DNA of 11,789 bases from Candidatus Pacearchaeota archaeon (GCA_002690445.1 NZER01000218.1:1-11789); one strand, 5' to 3'; shown: positions 1 through 6,317, counted from the first letter of the stretch. Notes: generated from the sequence alone by a model not told the origin. Numbers and translations: made by a program.

Positions 1-48
1 AGATATAAAAAATTTAGCAGAATTGTTATAAATCTTAAACCTTAATCC

Positions 49-66
49 AGGAACTTACTCGTTCCT
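49..66. other. Short hairpin upstream of the pilin-like gene
   Basis: The arms AGGAAC and GTTCCT form a perfect 6-bp stem around a 6-nt loop, followed by an A-rich stretch. It lies in the otherwise gene-free first 141 bases. It could belong to the 3' end of a transcript that enters from the left, but there is no U-tract, so this is not called a terminator. Confidence 0.3.
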
Positions 67-112
67 AAAATCAAAACTCCCGTTAACTTAACAATGCAGT
101 AATCTCAAAACA

Positions 113-120
113 TTTATAAA
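113..120 (+). promoter_or_regulatory. TATA box of the pilin-like gene
   Basis: TTTATAAA is centred 25.5 nt before the ATG at 142, the spacing expected for an archaeal TATA box driving a leaderless or nearly leaderless mRNA. Confidence 0.7.
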
Positions 121-141
121 ACACTCTCTCTTAAGATAAAT

Positions 142-687
142 ATGAAAAGGGGGGCGATTGAATTATCTATTGGAACGATTGTGATCATTGTCTTAGCTAT
201 GTCTATGTTAATTTTGGGGCTGGTTCTTATTAGGAGTATTTTTTCTGGGGCGAAATATAATGTTGATGAAATGAATGATAAGGTGAAGGACGAAATTTCA
301 AAGTTATTTGTTGAAGATAAAAAAGCAGTAGTTTATCTGCCGAATAGACTTGCAGAGATAGAACAGGGGGAACAGTGGGGGGTCGGATTTGCAATCCAGA
401 ATGTTCTTTCAACTCAGAAATTTAGCTGGAAGGTGGAGGTAGATGATTCGGGAATACGGGAAAAATGCGGGGTGACAGAACTGCAGGCAGAAAAATGGAT
501 AACGACTGGCAGGGAAGGTAGTGTGGATATTGCGTCTGGGGACAAATATATGGACATTGCGAGGTTTAATATTCCGGAAGGAGCTGTGAATGATGTAGCT
601 TCGTGCATTGTGAGGTATCATTTGATAATTGAAAAAGAAGACAGGACAAATTATGTTACTGAGAGTTTTGATGTTGATGTGAAGTAA
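142..687 (+). CDS. Pilin-like secreted protein with class III-type N-terminus
   Basis: The protein has 181 residues. A short basic start (Met-Lys-Arg-Gly) is followed by AIELS and one long hydrophobic helix (about residues 8-34), then a soluble domain. This resembles archaeal type IV pilin or archaellin N-termini, in which a prepilin peptidase cuts after the charged Gly and the helix packs in a filament or stays in the membrane. The rest is predicted extracellular and has two cysteines (C109, C155) that could form a disulfide. No domain of known function is recognised beyond the N-terminus. The ATG is supported by a TATA box 25 nt upstream. No peptidase or assembly ATPase is nearby, so a pilus role is inference; a simple one-helix membrane-anchored protein is the alternative. 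Confidence 0.65.
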   Translation: MKRGAIELSIGTIVIIVLAMSMLILGLVLIRSIFSGAKYNVDEMNDKVKDEISKLFVEDKKAVVYLPNRLAEIEQGEQWGVGFAIQNVLSTQKFSWKVEVDDSGIREKCGVTELQAEKWITTGREGSVDIASGDKYMDIARFNIPEGAVNDVASCIVRYHLIIEKEDRTNYVTESFDVDVK

Positions 688-690
688 GGT

Positions 691-698
691 TTTTATAA
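691..698 (+). promoter_or_regulatory. TATA box of the DUF2283 gene
   Basis: TTTTATAA begins 3 nt after the preceding stop codon and is centred 28.5 nt before the ATG at 723. The gene is therefore probably transcribed on its own, with a leader of only a few nucleotides. Confidence 0.55.
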
Positions 699-722
699 TC
701 ACAGCATATTGGTTAGATTAAG

Positions 723-950
723 ATGAAGGTTAAGGAAGTTTGGTATGATGAGGAAGCAGATGTATTAAATGTTGAAATAGAAGACAAAGAATCCTGGAAA
801 AGTATTGAACTGCCAAATGGTTTTGTAATAGATATTGCAAAAGATGGCTCTATGATTTCAATTGAAATATTGAATGCCAGCAAGGTGTTTTATGGGGATA
901 CACAAAAAGTTATAGAAAATGCAAAACCTGTTTCTGAAATAAAATTTTAA
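723..950 (+). CDS. DUF2283 family protein
   Basis: The protein has 75 residues. It shows the DUF2283 pattern: an N-terminal strand with YDEEADVL (residues 8-15), a central ELPNGFVIDI segment, then a D-x-G turn followed by SIEILNAS (46-53). The family is small, widespread in bacteria and archaea, and without a known biochemical function. The length is complete for the family. The gene has its own TATA box and is followed by another small single gene. Its composition is less G-rich than that of the large plus-strand genes. No toxin or partner gene is adjacent. Confidence 0.82.
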   Translation: MKVKEVWYDEEADVLNVEIEDKESWKSIELPNGFVIDIAKDGSMISIEILNASKVFYGDTQKVIENAKPVSEIKF

Positions 951-987
951 TTGTCAGGCGTGGATGGTGGTGAAATTTTGTGGAAAG

Positions 988-995
988 TTTTAAAA
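988..995 (+). promoter_or_regulatory. TATA box of the gene at 1018
   Basis: TTTTAAAA is centred 26.5 nt before the ATG at 1018. This decides the start in favour of 1018 over the in-frame TTG at 997, which lies too close to the box. Confidence 0.6.
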
Positions 996-1017
996 ATTGA
1001 TTTTTTATTATTTGAAT

Positions 1018-1239
1018 ATGCTAAATCCCAGAATGATTACCATAATGCCTGGAAGGGAAGATACTGCAGGAAACAAACTATATCAGATTAGTTACCATAT
1101 GAGGCGACGCAGAGGTGAACGAATTGATCCTAAGCATATTGCTCCAGAATATATAAAATTAGCAGAAGCTCTTGTAAATGCCTTAAAGGAAAATGAAGAT
1201 ATAGGTAGGGTGTCCTGCCTTGAACTTGATCTTGTTTAA
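1018..1239 (+). CDS. Small hypothetical protein
   Basis: The protein has 73 residues from the ATG at 1018; an in-frame TTG at 997 would add seven residues but is disfavoured by the TATA spacing. I do not recognise a family. Visible features are a basic run (residues 29-32, four consecutive arginines) and a C-terminal amphipathic helix with acidic residues. No membrane segment or metal motif is seen. It sits between the DUF2283 gene and the metallophosphoesterase with its own promoter. It is arginine-rich relative to its neighbours, which could mean a different origin. It may not be a real protein, although the promoter fit supports it. Confidence 0.55.
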   Translation: MLNPRMITIMPGREDTAGNKLYQISYHMRRRRGERIDPKHIAPEYIKLAEALVNALKENEDIGRVSCLELDLV

Positions 1240-1253
1240 TATAGGTTAGATAG

Positions 1254-1262
1254 TTTTATTAA
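1254..1262 (+). promoter_or_regulatory. TATA box of the metallophosphoesterase gene
   Basis: TTTTATTAA is centred 26 nt before the ATG at 1284. This supports that ATG as a leaderless start over the in-frame TTG at 1263, which would touch the box. Confidence 0.6.
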
Positions 1263-1283
1263 TTGATTTTTTGTTTTAGGTTT

Positions 1284-2015
1284 ATGGTTAAGATTTTAGC
1301 TATTGGAGATCCTCACGGGAAATTGCCGAAGAATTTGCCTAGGAAAAATATTGACTTGATTTTGCTGGCAGGAGATATTGGAAAATCTGATTTAGCTAGA
1401 AAAATTTATCTTATAAATAAATTAAATGGGATTGAACCTTCTGCTAAAGAGGAAGTTGCTGCGCATAAGGAAATTTATGATAGTACAATAAAATTATTGA
1501 AAAAACTTTCTCAAAAAAATGAAGTGTATTTGATAATGGGAAATGTTGGAAGAAGTTGGTCTAAACTTATTCAGGGAATCAAAAAAATAAAAAGGGTCCA
1601 TGTTGCTAAAAATTCTCTTAGAAAACTTAGTGGATTGAGAATTGGGTTTTTAGAATATTTTGCAGATAGCTGTTGGATTAAGGAGTTTGAAGAAAAAGAC
1701 AAAAAAAGAATTAGGAGGGCGAGAAAGGAGACTGCGAAGGCAAAAAAAGTTTTAGCAAGATTTGGAAAATCTGATGTAGATATTTTAGTTTGCCATCAGC
1801 CGCCTTATGGTGTTTTGGACAAGGTTGGGAAAAAGGCACCAAAGCACTGGAAGGGGAAGCATGCTGGGAGCAAGATTATTTTAAATTATATTAAAAAGCA
1901 TTCTCCTAGGTATGTAATTTGCGGGCACATTCATGAAGCTGCTGGTGAGAGAAAAATTGGAAAAACAAAAGTTATAAACTTAGGTGAGCGTAAATATAGG
2001 GTTATAAAATGCTGA
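1284..2015 (+). CDS. Calcineurin-like metallophosphoesterase
   Basis: The protein has 243 residues from the ATG at 1284, with no signal peptide, so it is probably cytoplasmic. The dinuclear-metal motifs appear in family order: GDPHG (8-12, D9 and H11), GDIG (30-33, D31), GN (86-87, N87), the histidine of VCHQPP (H171) and GHIH (214-217). The usual GNH(D/E) is GNVGRSW here, so the proton-donating His of motif III is missing; YfcE-like phosphodiesterases also vary at this place. A lysine/arginine-rich segment (about 133-159) lies between motifs III and IV. The substrate cannot be told; cyclic or diester phosphates are typical of the family. The stop codon is 2 bp from that of the convergent gene on the other strand. 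Confidence 0.88.
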   Translation: MVKILAIGDPHGKLPKNLPRKNIDLILLAGDIGKSDLARKIYLINKLNGIEPSAKEEVAAHKEIYDSTIKLLKKLSQKNEVYLIMGNVGRSWSKLIQGIKKIKRVHVAKNSLRKLSGLRIGFLEYFADSCWIKEFEEKDKKRIRRARKETAKAKKVLARFGKSDVDILVCHQPPYGVLDKVGKKAPKHWKGKHAGSKIILNYIKKHSPRYVICGHIHEAAGERKIGKTKVINLGERKYRVIKC

Positions 2016-2017
2016 AA

Positions 2018-2473
2018 TTATACAGCGCGAGATGTTAATCCTCTCCTTTGGTTTAATAATGTCCTTATTTCTTGGTTTAATATAGTATCACCTTCAAAAC
2101 TTAATCCTGGATAGATGATAATAATTCCTGAAGAATCAAAAGAAGTATAACCAAAAAGGCCTCGATCAATAAGTTCGCCGAATAATCTTACTGTTGATTC
2201 TGTTGGCTCTCTAAGAGATTGATAAATTCTGATTTCTTGAGATTCAGTGATCTCGTCTATTAAATAAGCAAGGACTGAATTGTCCGCTGTTCTTATCCCA
2301 TTTGTAAATTCGTGAGTGCCAGTATCTCCTAGTACCCACTGATCGCCTTCTCTATGCAAGTCTGTATAGGATGTAGAATAAAGTCTAGCAGCTATTTGGC
2401 CATCATTATTCTTTAGCGAGTTGTATTCTCTTGAAAGAACAACATGTCTTACATTGCTAGGTTGATCTGGCAT
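2018..2473 (-). CDS. Lysine-poor hypothetical protein
   Basis: The protein has 151 residues from the ATG at 2473; an in-frame TTG at 2494 overlaps the TATA box and is rejected as the start. I recognise no family. The chain looks soluble, mixed alpha/beta, with a hydrophobic strand near SGIIIIYPGLSFEGD (about residues 116-130). It has a single lysine against 13 arginines, in sharp contrast to the lysine-rich proteins around it, and its DNA lacks the G-rich bias of the neighbours. It is the only gene called on the minus strand, divergent from cysS and convergent with the phosphoesterase. Horizontal acquisition is a reasonable inference. Confidence 0.62.
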   Translation of the reverse strand: MPDQPSNVRHVVLSREYNSLKNNDGQIAARLYSTSYTDLHREGDQWVLGDTGTHEFTNGIRTADNSVLAYLIDEITESQEIRIYQSLREPTESTVRLFGELIDRGLFGYTSFDSSGIIIIYPGLSFEGDTILNQEIRTLLNQRRGLTSRAV

Positions 2474-2494
2474 GGAGATAGTAAGAGAAAACAA

Positions 2495-2500
2495 TTTAAA
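2495..2500. promoter_or_regulatory. Palindromic TATA box shared by two divergent genes
   Basis: TTTAAA is centred at 2497.5, exactly midway between the minus-strand ATG (A at 2473) and the cysS ATG (A at 2522), 24.5 nt from each. The sequence is its own reverse complement, so one TBP site could serve both leaderless genes. Confidence 0.6.
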
Positions 2501-2521
2501 AGCATTTATCTAATCTAATAC

Positions 2522-3886
2522 ATGGTTTTAAAACTATACAATACACTGAGCAGGAAGAAAGAGGTTTTTAAGCTGTTAAGGGGGCGGGAGGTGCGGATGT
2601 ATGTTTGCGGGCCGACTGTTTATTGGTATCCGCATATTGGGAATTTGAGGAGTTATATTTTTTCTGATGTTCTTAAGAGGGTCTTGAAGTTCAATAGGTT
2701 TGATGTAAAGGACGTAATGAATGTCACTGATGTTGGGCATCTGACTTCGGATGCTGATGAAGGTGAAGATAAGCTGGAAAAGGCAGCTAAGAAAGAACAT
2801 AAGAAGGCGCAGGATGTTGCGAAGTTTTATTTTGATGTTTTTGTTGATGATCTTAAAAAGCTTAATATTTCTCAACCTAAAATTTGGAGTTGGGCAAGTA
2901 AGCATATTAAGGAGCAGATTGATTTGATTAAGGTTTTGGAGAAGAAGGGTTATACTTACAAGACTTCGGATGGGATTTATTTTGATACTTCTAAATTTAA
3001 GAATTATGGGAAGTTGTCGCGGAAGAATATTGCAGGGCTTGAAGCTGGGAAGAGGGTGAGTATGGGGGAGAAGAAGAATAAGACTGATTTTGCTCTTTGG
3101 AAATTTTCTGAAAAGCTGGGGGAGAGGCAACAAGAGTGGCCGAGCCCGTGGGGGGTGGGGTTTCCGGGGTGGCATATTGAGTGTTCTGCAATGTCAATGA
3201 AATATTTAGGAGAAAGTTTTGATATTCATACTGGTGGGGAGGACCATATTGGGGTTCATCATGAAAATGAGATTGCGCAGAGCGAGGCAGCGACTGGGAA
3301 GAAGTTTGTTAATTTTTGGATGCACGGGGCTTTTCTGATTTTTTTCGGGGAGAAGATGTCAAAGTCAAAAGGAGCGGTTACGAGGATTTCTGATTTAGAA
3401 CATCAGGGTTATAGTCCGCTTAATTATAGGTATTTTACTTTTACTGCACATTACAGGAAGCCGTTGGTTTTTTCTGTAGATGCATTGTTTAGTGCGAGGA
3501 CTTCTTATGAGAGATTAAGGAATATTGCAGGTCATATTAAAGATGATGATAAGGAAAATAAAAAATATTTAGAAGATTTTGAAAAAGCAATTAATAATGA
3601 TTTGGATATGCCTAAAGCAATGGCTGTTTTGTGGAAGCTGGTTCGTGATAAGGAGGCTGAAGGTAAGTTTAGGACAATCAAGAAAATGGATAGTGTGTTT
3701 GGGCTGGATTTGCTGAAGAAGGATCGGGTTAATATTCCAACTGAAATTAAGAAGCTAGCTGAAAAAAGAGAAAAGTTGAGAAAGGAAAAAAAGTGGAAGG
3801 CGGCAGACAAGATTCGGAGGGAGATTAGGGGGGCGGGATGGGTGGTGGCGGATGTGGGGGTGGGGTTTGCTTTGGAGAAAAAATGA
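2522..3886 (+). CDS. cysS: Cysteinyl-tRNA synthetase
   Basis: The protein has 454 residues. It is a class I aminoacyl-tRNA synthetase that charges tRNA-Cys using ATP. Visible are the HIGN signature (38-41), the KMSKS loop (278-282) and the catalytic zinc ligands by comparison with the E. coli enzyme: C29, C221 in GWHIEC, H246 and E250 in HHENE. The C-terminal anticodon-binding region is present and ends in a short domain. The length is near the usual 460. The first in-frame ATG lies 24.5 nt from a TATA box, so the mRNA is probably leaderless. A Cys-rich small ORF overlaps the stop by ATGA. The reading frame is intact and the DNA is strongly G-rich. Confidence 0.98.
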   Translation: MVLKLYNTLSRKKEVFKLLRGREVRMYVCGPTVYWYPHIGNLRSYIFSDVLKRVLKFNRFDVKDVMNVTDVGHLTSDADEGEDKLEKAAKKEHKKAQDVAKFYFDVFVDDLKKLNISQPKIWSWASKHIKEQIDLIKVLEKKGYTYKTSDGIYFDTSKFKNYGKLSRKNIAGLEAGKRVSMGEKKNKTDFALWKFSEKLGERQQEWPSPWGVGFPGWHIECSAMSMKYLGESFDIHTGGEDHIGVHHENEIAQSEAATGKKFVNFWMHGAFLIFFGEKMSKSKGAVTRISDLEHQGYSPLNYRYFTFTAHYRKPLVFSVDALFSARTSYERLRNIAGHIKDDDKENKKYLEDFEKAINNDLDMPKAMAVLWKLVRDKEAEGKFRTIKKMDSVFGLDLLKKDRVNIPTEIKKLAEKREKLRKEKKWKAADKIRREIRGAGWVVADVGVGFALEKK

Positions 3887-4002
3887 AAGAAATTAATAAA
3901 GACTGCCCGTGTTATGATGTTGATTGTCCGAGGCACGGGTGCTGTGAAGAATGCCAAGCATATCATCGTGAGCATGGCGGGCAGACGAGTTGTGGAAAAT
4001 AA
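3883..4002 (+). CDS. Small cysteine-rich protein (39 residues)
   Basis: The ATG overlaps the cysS stop (ATGA), and GGAG lies 5 nt upstream, so translation is probably coupled to cysS. The protein has six cysteines and four histidines in a tight pattern: CPC (8-10), CPRHGCCEEC (15-24), AYHREHGG and a late Cys at 37. It resembles short Cys-rich proteins of the type CPC...CPRHG.CE.C..YH found in bacteria and archaea, for which I know no function. Zinc binding is an inference from the Cys/His spacing. The order after cysS may be chance, but a link to cysteine supply is conceivable. Confidence 0.72.
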   Translation: MKEINKDCPCYDVDCPRHGCCEECQAYHREHGGQTSCGK

Positions 4003-4008
4003 TAAAAA
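4000..4008 (+). promoter_or_regulatory. TATA box of the RubisCO leader cassette
   Basis: TAATAAAAA is centred 26 nt before the ATG of the leader ORF at 4030, and it overlaps the stop codon of the preceding small gene. This places transcription initiation at or next to the leader ATG. Confidence 0.5.
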
Positions 4009-4029
4009 GGTGTTTTGGCAGTTAATAAT

Positions 4030-4101
4030 ATGAAAAAAGTAAATTTTTCTTTGGAAAAATTTTCATGCTTTCATTTTTCTCGTGGAGGAGATGAAAAATG
4101 A
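4030..4101 (+). CDS. Leader ORF, copy A, before the membrane protein-RubisCO operon
   Basis: This is a 23-codon ORF of the pattern MKKxNFSxEKFS then CFHFSxGGxEK. It starts about 26 nt after a TATA box, so it would be translated from a leaderless mRNA, and its TGA overlaps the next ATG (ATGA). A second copy at 6828-6899 is identical at 63 of 72 bases and 19 of 23 residues. The ORF contains a 9-bp hairpin (4041-4062) and the Shine-Dalgarno sequence of the next gene. Eight of the nine differences fall in codons that change the amino acid, so selection may act on the nucleotide sequence rather than on the peptide. It could be a translated leader that controls the second cistron, a functional micropeptide, or a duplicated promoter cassette. 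Confidence 0.55.
   Translation: MKKVNFSLEKFSCFHFSRGGDEK
4041..4062. other. Perfect hairpin inside leader copy A
   Basis: AAATTTTTC pairs with GAAAAATTT over 9 bp with a TTTG loop. The equivalent hairpin at 6839-6860 has the same arms but the loop CAAA, the reverse complement. Confidence 0.7.
4072..4100 (+). promoter_or_regulatory. Start-codon hairpin with SD in the loop, copy A
   Basis: CATTTTTC (4072-4079) can pair over 8 bp with GAAAAATG (4093-4100), which includes the start codon of the membrane protein. The 13-nt loop holds GGAGGAG (4084-4090), a strong Shine-Dalgarno sequence. Translation of the leader ORF through this stem would open it. This is a fold read by eye; copy B at 6870-6898 keeps both the stem and the loop length. 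Confidence 0.45.
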
Positions 4102-4367
4102 AAAAGAGTATGAGTGTTTGGGATATTTTAGCATGGATTGTTCTATTTAGTATTTTATTATGGGTGATTCTTAAGATGCTTGAGGTAATAAACACGCCGA
4201 TTTTACTTGAGTACTATCCTATTTTTGGAGCGATTTATTTAGCAGGATGGCAAATGCACAAACTTGAAAGTGTGGCCAATGATGTTAAGAATTTAAAAAA
4301 ATTTAGAAGAGAAACAATTAATCAGGTAAATGACATAAAACTAAACTGCGCGAGGAACCATTTATGA
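4098..4367 (+). CDS. Two-helix small membrane protein upstream of RubisCO
   Basis: The protein has 89 residues, with hydrophobic segments at about 8-30 and 33-52 and then a charged, probably helical tail (55-85). I do not recognise a family. The start is set by GGAGGAG 7 nt upstream and the ATGA overlap with the leader ORF. Its stop overlaps the RubisCO start (ATGA), so the two are almost certainly co-transcribed and translationally coupled. A functional link to RubisCO is suggested only by this coupling; membrane tethering or an unrelated role are both possible. The AT-richer composition differs somewhat from that of RubisCO. Confidence 0.75.
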   Translation: MKKSMSVWDILAWIVLFSILLWVILKMLEVINTPILLEYYPIFGAIYLAGWQMHKLESVANDVKNLKKFRRETINQVNDIKLNCARNHL

Positions 4368-5653
4368 AACACGTGAGGGCGAAGTTTGCATTTGTGGATT
4401 TGAATTATAAGCCTAAGAAAACTGACTTGGTTTGTTTGTTTCGGGTGAGTCCGGCGAAGGGGCTGAGTTTGGAAAAGGCTGCGAATATTGTTGCGTTGGA
4501 AAGTTCGACTGGAACTTGGACACCTGTTTCTTCTTCTAAGCGATATGTGAATAAACTTGCTGCGCGGGTTTTTTCGATTTCAAAAGATGGTATGGTTAAG
4601 ATTGCTTATCCTGGTCGGTTGTTTGAGGGAGATAATGCACCGAATATTTTGTCTTCGGTTGCAGGAAATATTTTTGGGATGAAAGCTATTCAGGGGTTGA
4701 GGTTGGAAGATATTGATTTTTCTAATGATTTAATTAAAACTTTTGACGGGCCGAGGTATGGTATTGAGGGTATTCGGAAAATTTTGAAAATTAAGAACAG
4801 GCCGTTGGTTGGGACAATTGTGAAGCCGAAGCTTGGGTTGAAAACAGAGGACCATGCTAAGGTGGCGCGGGCGGCGTGGGTGGGGGGGTGTGATTTGGTG
4901 AAAGATGATGAGAATCTGGCGAGCCAGGATTTTAATGAGTTTGATAAGCGGGCTGCAAGAACTTTAGAGATGGCTGATTTGGCTGAGGCAGAGACAGGCG
5001 AGAAAAAAGGCTATCTGATTAATGTGACTGCTGAGACAAAGGATATGCTTGAGCGGGCAGATGTTGTACGTGAGTTAGGTGGAAGATTTGTTATGCATGA
5101 TTTTATTACGGCAGGGTTTGCAGCTTTTCAGACATTGCGGAAGAATACTAAACTTGCAATTCATGCTCATCGAGCAATGCATGGAGCTTTTACTGAAAAT
5201 CCTAAACACGGAATAAGTATGATGGTTATGGCTGATTTTGCTAGATTGATTGGGGCAGATAGTCTGCATATTGGAACAGGAATTGGAAAGATGCGGGGGG
5301 GTGTAGAAGAGGTGGAAGATATTCGCGAAGAAATTGAATTAAAGGAACTGGAGGAGACAAAATTCAGATTAAGTGAAAAATGGGCTGGGAAAAAGCCAGT
5401 GATGGCTGTTTGTTCGGGCGGGCTTTATCCGGGGCATGTTCCTTATTTAATAAAACATTTTAAAAAAGATATAATTATTCAGGCAGGGGGCGGGATTCAC
5501 GGGCATCCGCAAGGAACTAAGGCAGGGGCAATGGCAATGAGGCAGGCAGTTGATGCTGTGATGAAAAAGAAAACGCTGGAGAGGTGGGTTGAAAAGGAAA
5601 AAGCTGTTGAGTTAGGGACGGCGCTAGAGTTTTGGGGGCGGGTTCGGTTTTGA
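4364..5653 (+). CDS. rbcL: Form III-type ribulose-bisphosphate carboxylase
   Basis: The protein has 429 residues, the usual length for archaeal RubisCO. It carboxylates ribulose 1,5-bisphosphate to two 3-phosphoglycerates; in archaea it normally works downstream of AMP phosphorylase and ribose-1,5-bisphosphate isomerase in nucleotide salvage. Key residues by comparison with the plant enzyme: E46 and T51-W52 (N-domain), N102, K154 and K156 in KPKLGL, the carbamylated lysine K180 with D182 and E183 in KDDE, H269-R270, H302, loop-6 K309, S351 in SGG, and the phosphate-binding GGG at 375-377. Nothing essential is missing, so it is a true RubisCO rather than a RubisCO-like protein. GAGG lies about 8 nt before the ATG, which overlaps the membrane-protein stop. 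Assignment within form III (a, b or II/III) needs a tree. Confidence 0.96.
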   Translation: MKHVRAKFAFVDLNYKPKKTDLVCLFRVSPAKGLSLEKAANIVALESSTGTWTPVSSSKRYVNKLAARVFSISKDGMVKIAYPGRLFEGDNAPNILSSVAGNIFGMKAIQGLRLEDIDFSNDLIKTFDGPRYGIEGIRKILKIKNRPLVGTIVKPKLGLKTEDHAKVARAAWVGGCDLVKDDENLASQDFNEFDKRAARTLEMADLAEAETGEKKGYLINVTAETKDMLERADVVRELGGRFVMHDFITAGFAAFQTLRKNTKLAIHAHRAMHGAFTENPKHGISMMVMADFARLIGADSLHIGTGIGKMRGGVEEVEDIREEIELKELEETKFRLSEKWAGKKPVMAVCSGGLYPGHVPYLIKHFKKDIIIQAGGGIHGHPQGTKAGAMAMRQAVDAVMKKKTLERWVEKEKAVELGTALEFWGRVRF

Positions 5654-5658
5654 TAAGG

Positions 5659-5668
5659 TTTTTAAAAA
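5659..5668 (+). promoter_or_regulatory. TATA box of trmY
   Basis: TTTTTAAAAA is centred 24.5 nt before the ATG at 5688, so trmY has its own promoter immediately after the RubisCO stop. Confidence 0.65.
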
Positions 5669-5687
5669 GGATTTTGCTTGTGAAATT

Positions 5688-6278
5688 ATGAGAGAATTTA
5701 TTTATTATTCAAAATCAGCTGTGACAGCTGGGAATTTTATTAAGGACAATCTGATGCAGGCGGGGCGGATGGATATTGTATGTAATGTTATTATTTCTGC
5801 TTTTTTTGTTTCGAATAAGGTGCGGGATGATGTAAGGCTGCATCTGGTTTTTGACGGTCCGCCAAATGCGCCGCGCCACCTTGTTCTAGATTCTAGTCTT
5901 GAAAAGGAACTGCTGATTTCGAAAAAAGACGTTGCTGGTTTGATTAAACGGATGTTGTATAAATGTTCTGATAAGCAGGATGGGTTGAAAGAGATTTTTC
6001 CTGGCTGTTTTATTGAAAAGAAAAGTTTTGAGGCAGTTGTTAAGGGGCTTGACGCTGATGGGAAAAATGTTTTGCTTCTTTATAGGAAGGGGAAAGATAT
6101 TCGTGCTTTGAATCTGAAGAGGAACGAGGTTTTTATTTTAGGGGATCAGGAAGGTTTTCCTAAGGACAAGAAAAAGTTTTTGAAAAGAATTGAAGGGGTT
6201 TCTGTTGGGCCTGCGATTTTATTTGCGAGTCAGGTTTTGACTGTGGTGCATAATGAGTGGGATCGGCTGGGAGTTTAA
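5688..6278 (+). CDS. trmY: tRNA pseudouridine-54 N1-methyltransferase
   Basis: The protein has 196 residues and resembles archaeal TrmY (DUF358), a SPOUT-fold enzyme that uses S-adenosylmethionine to methylate N1 of pseudouridine at tRNA position 54. The family signs are the start MREFIYYS, the GRMDIVCNVIISAFFVSN helix (about 26-43), DGPPNAP (56-62), the FPGCFIEKKSF segment (104-114), and the C-terminal SAM-binding knot with LGDQEGFP (about 151-158) and SVGPAILFASQVLTVVHNEWD. The length is usual. It is an archaeal hallmark that supports the taxonomic call. A leaderless start is supported by the TATA box. The gene is followed by a hairpin-rich repeat. Confidence 0.93.
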   Translation: MREFIYYSKSAVTAGNFIKDNLMQAGRMDIVCNVIISAFFVSNKVRDDVRLHLVFDGPPNAPRHLVLDSSLEKELLISKKDVAGLIKRMLYKCSDKQDGLKEIFPGCFIEKKSFEAVVKGLDADGKNVLLLYRKGKDIRALNLKRNEVFILGDQEGFPKDKKKFLKRIEGVSVGPAILFASQVLTVVHNEWDRLGV

Positions 6279-6317
6279 TGTACTCTACATTTATTGATGT
6301 CTCATAATAATCTATTT

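Noticed and set aside
3532..3975. Long minus-strand open frames opposite cysS, and similar ones opposite other G-rich genes
   Set aside because: They are mirror frames caused by the G-rich, C-poor coding strand. The proteins are low-complexity (Ser/Phe/Pro-rich) and lack start signals.
4084..4090. Reading the GGAGGAG cassette as a coenzyme or metal riboswitch
   Set aside because: The leader is almost fully coding, very short, and lacks any known aptamer core. Translational coupling explains the visible parts better.
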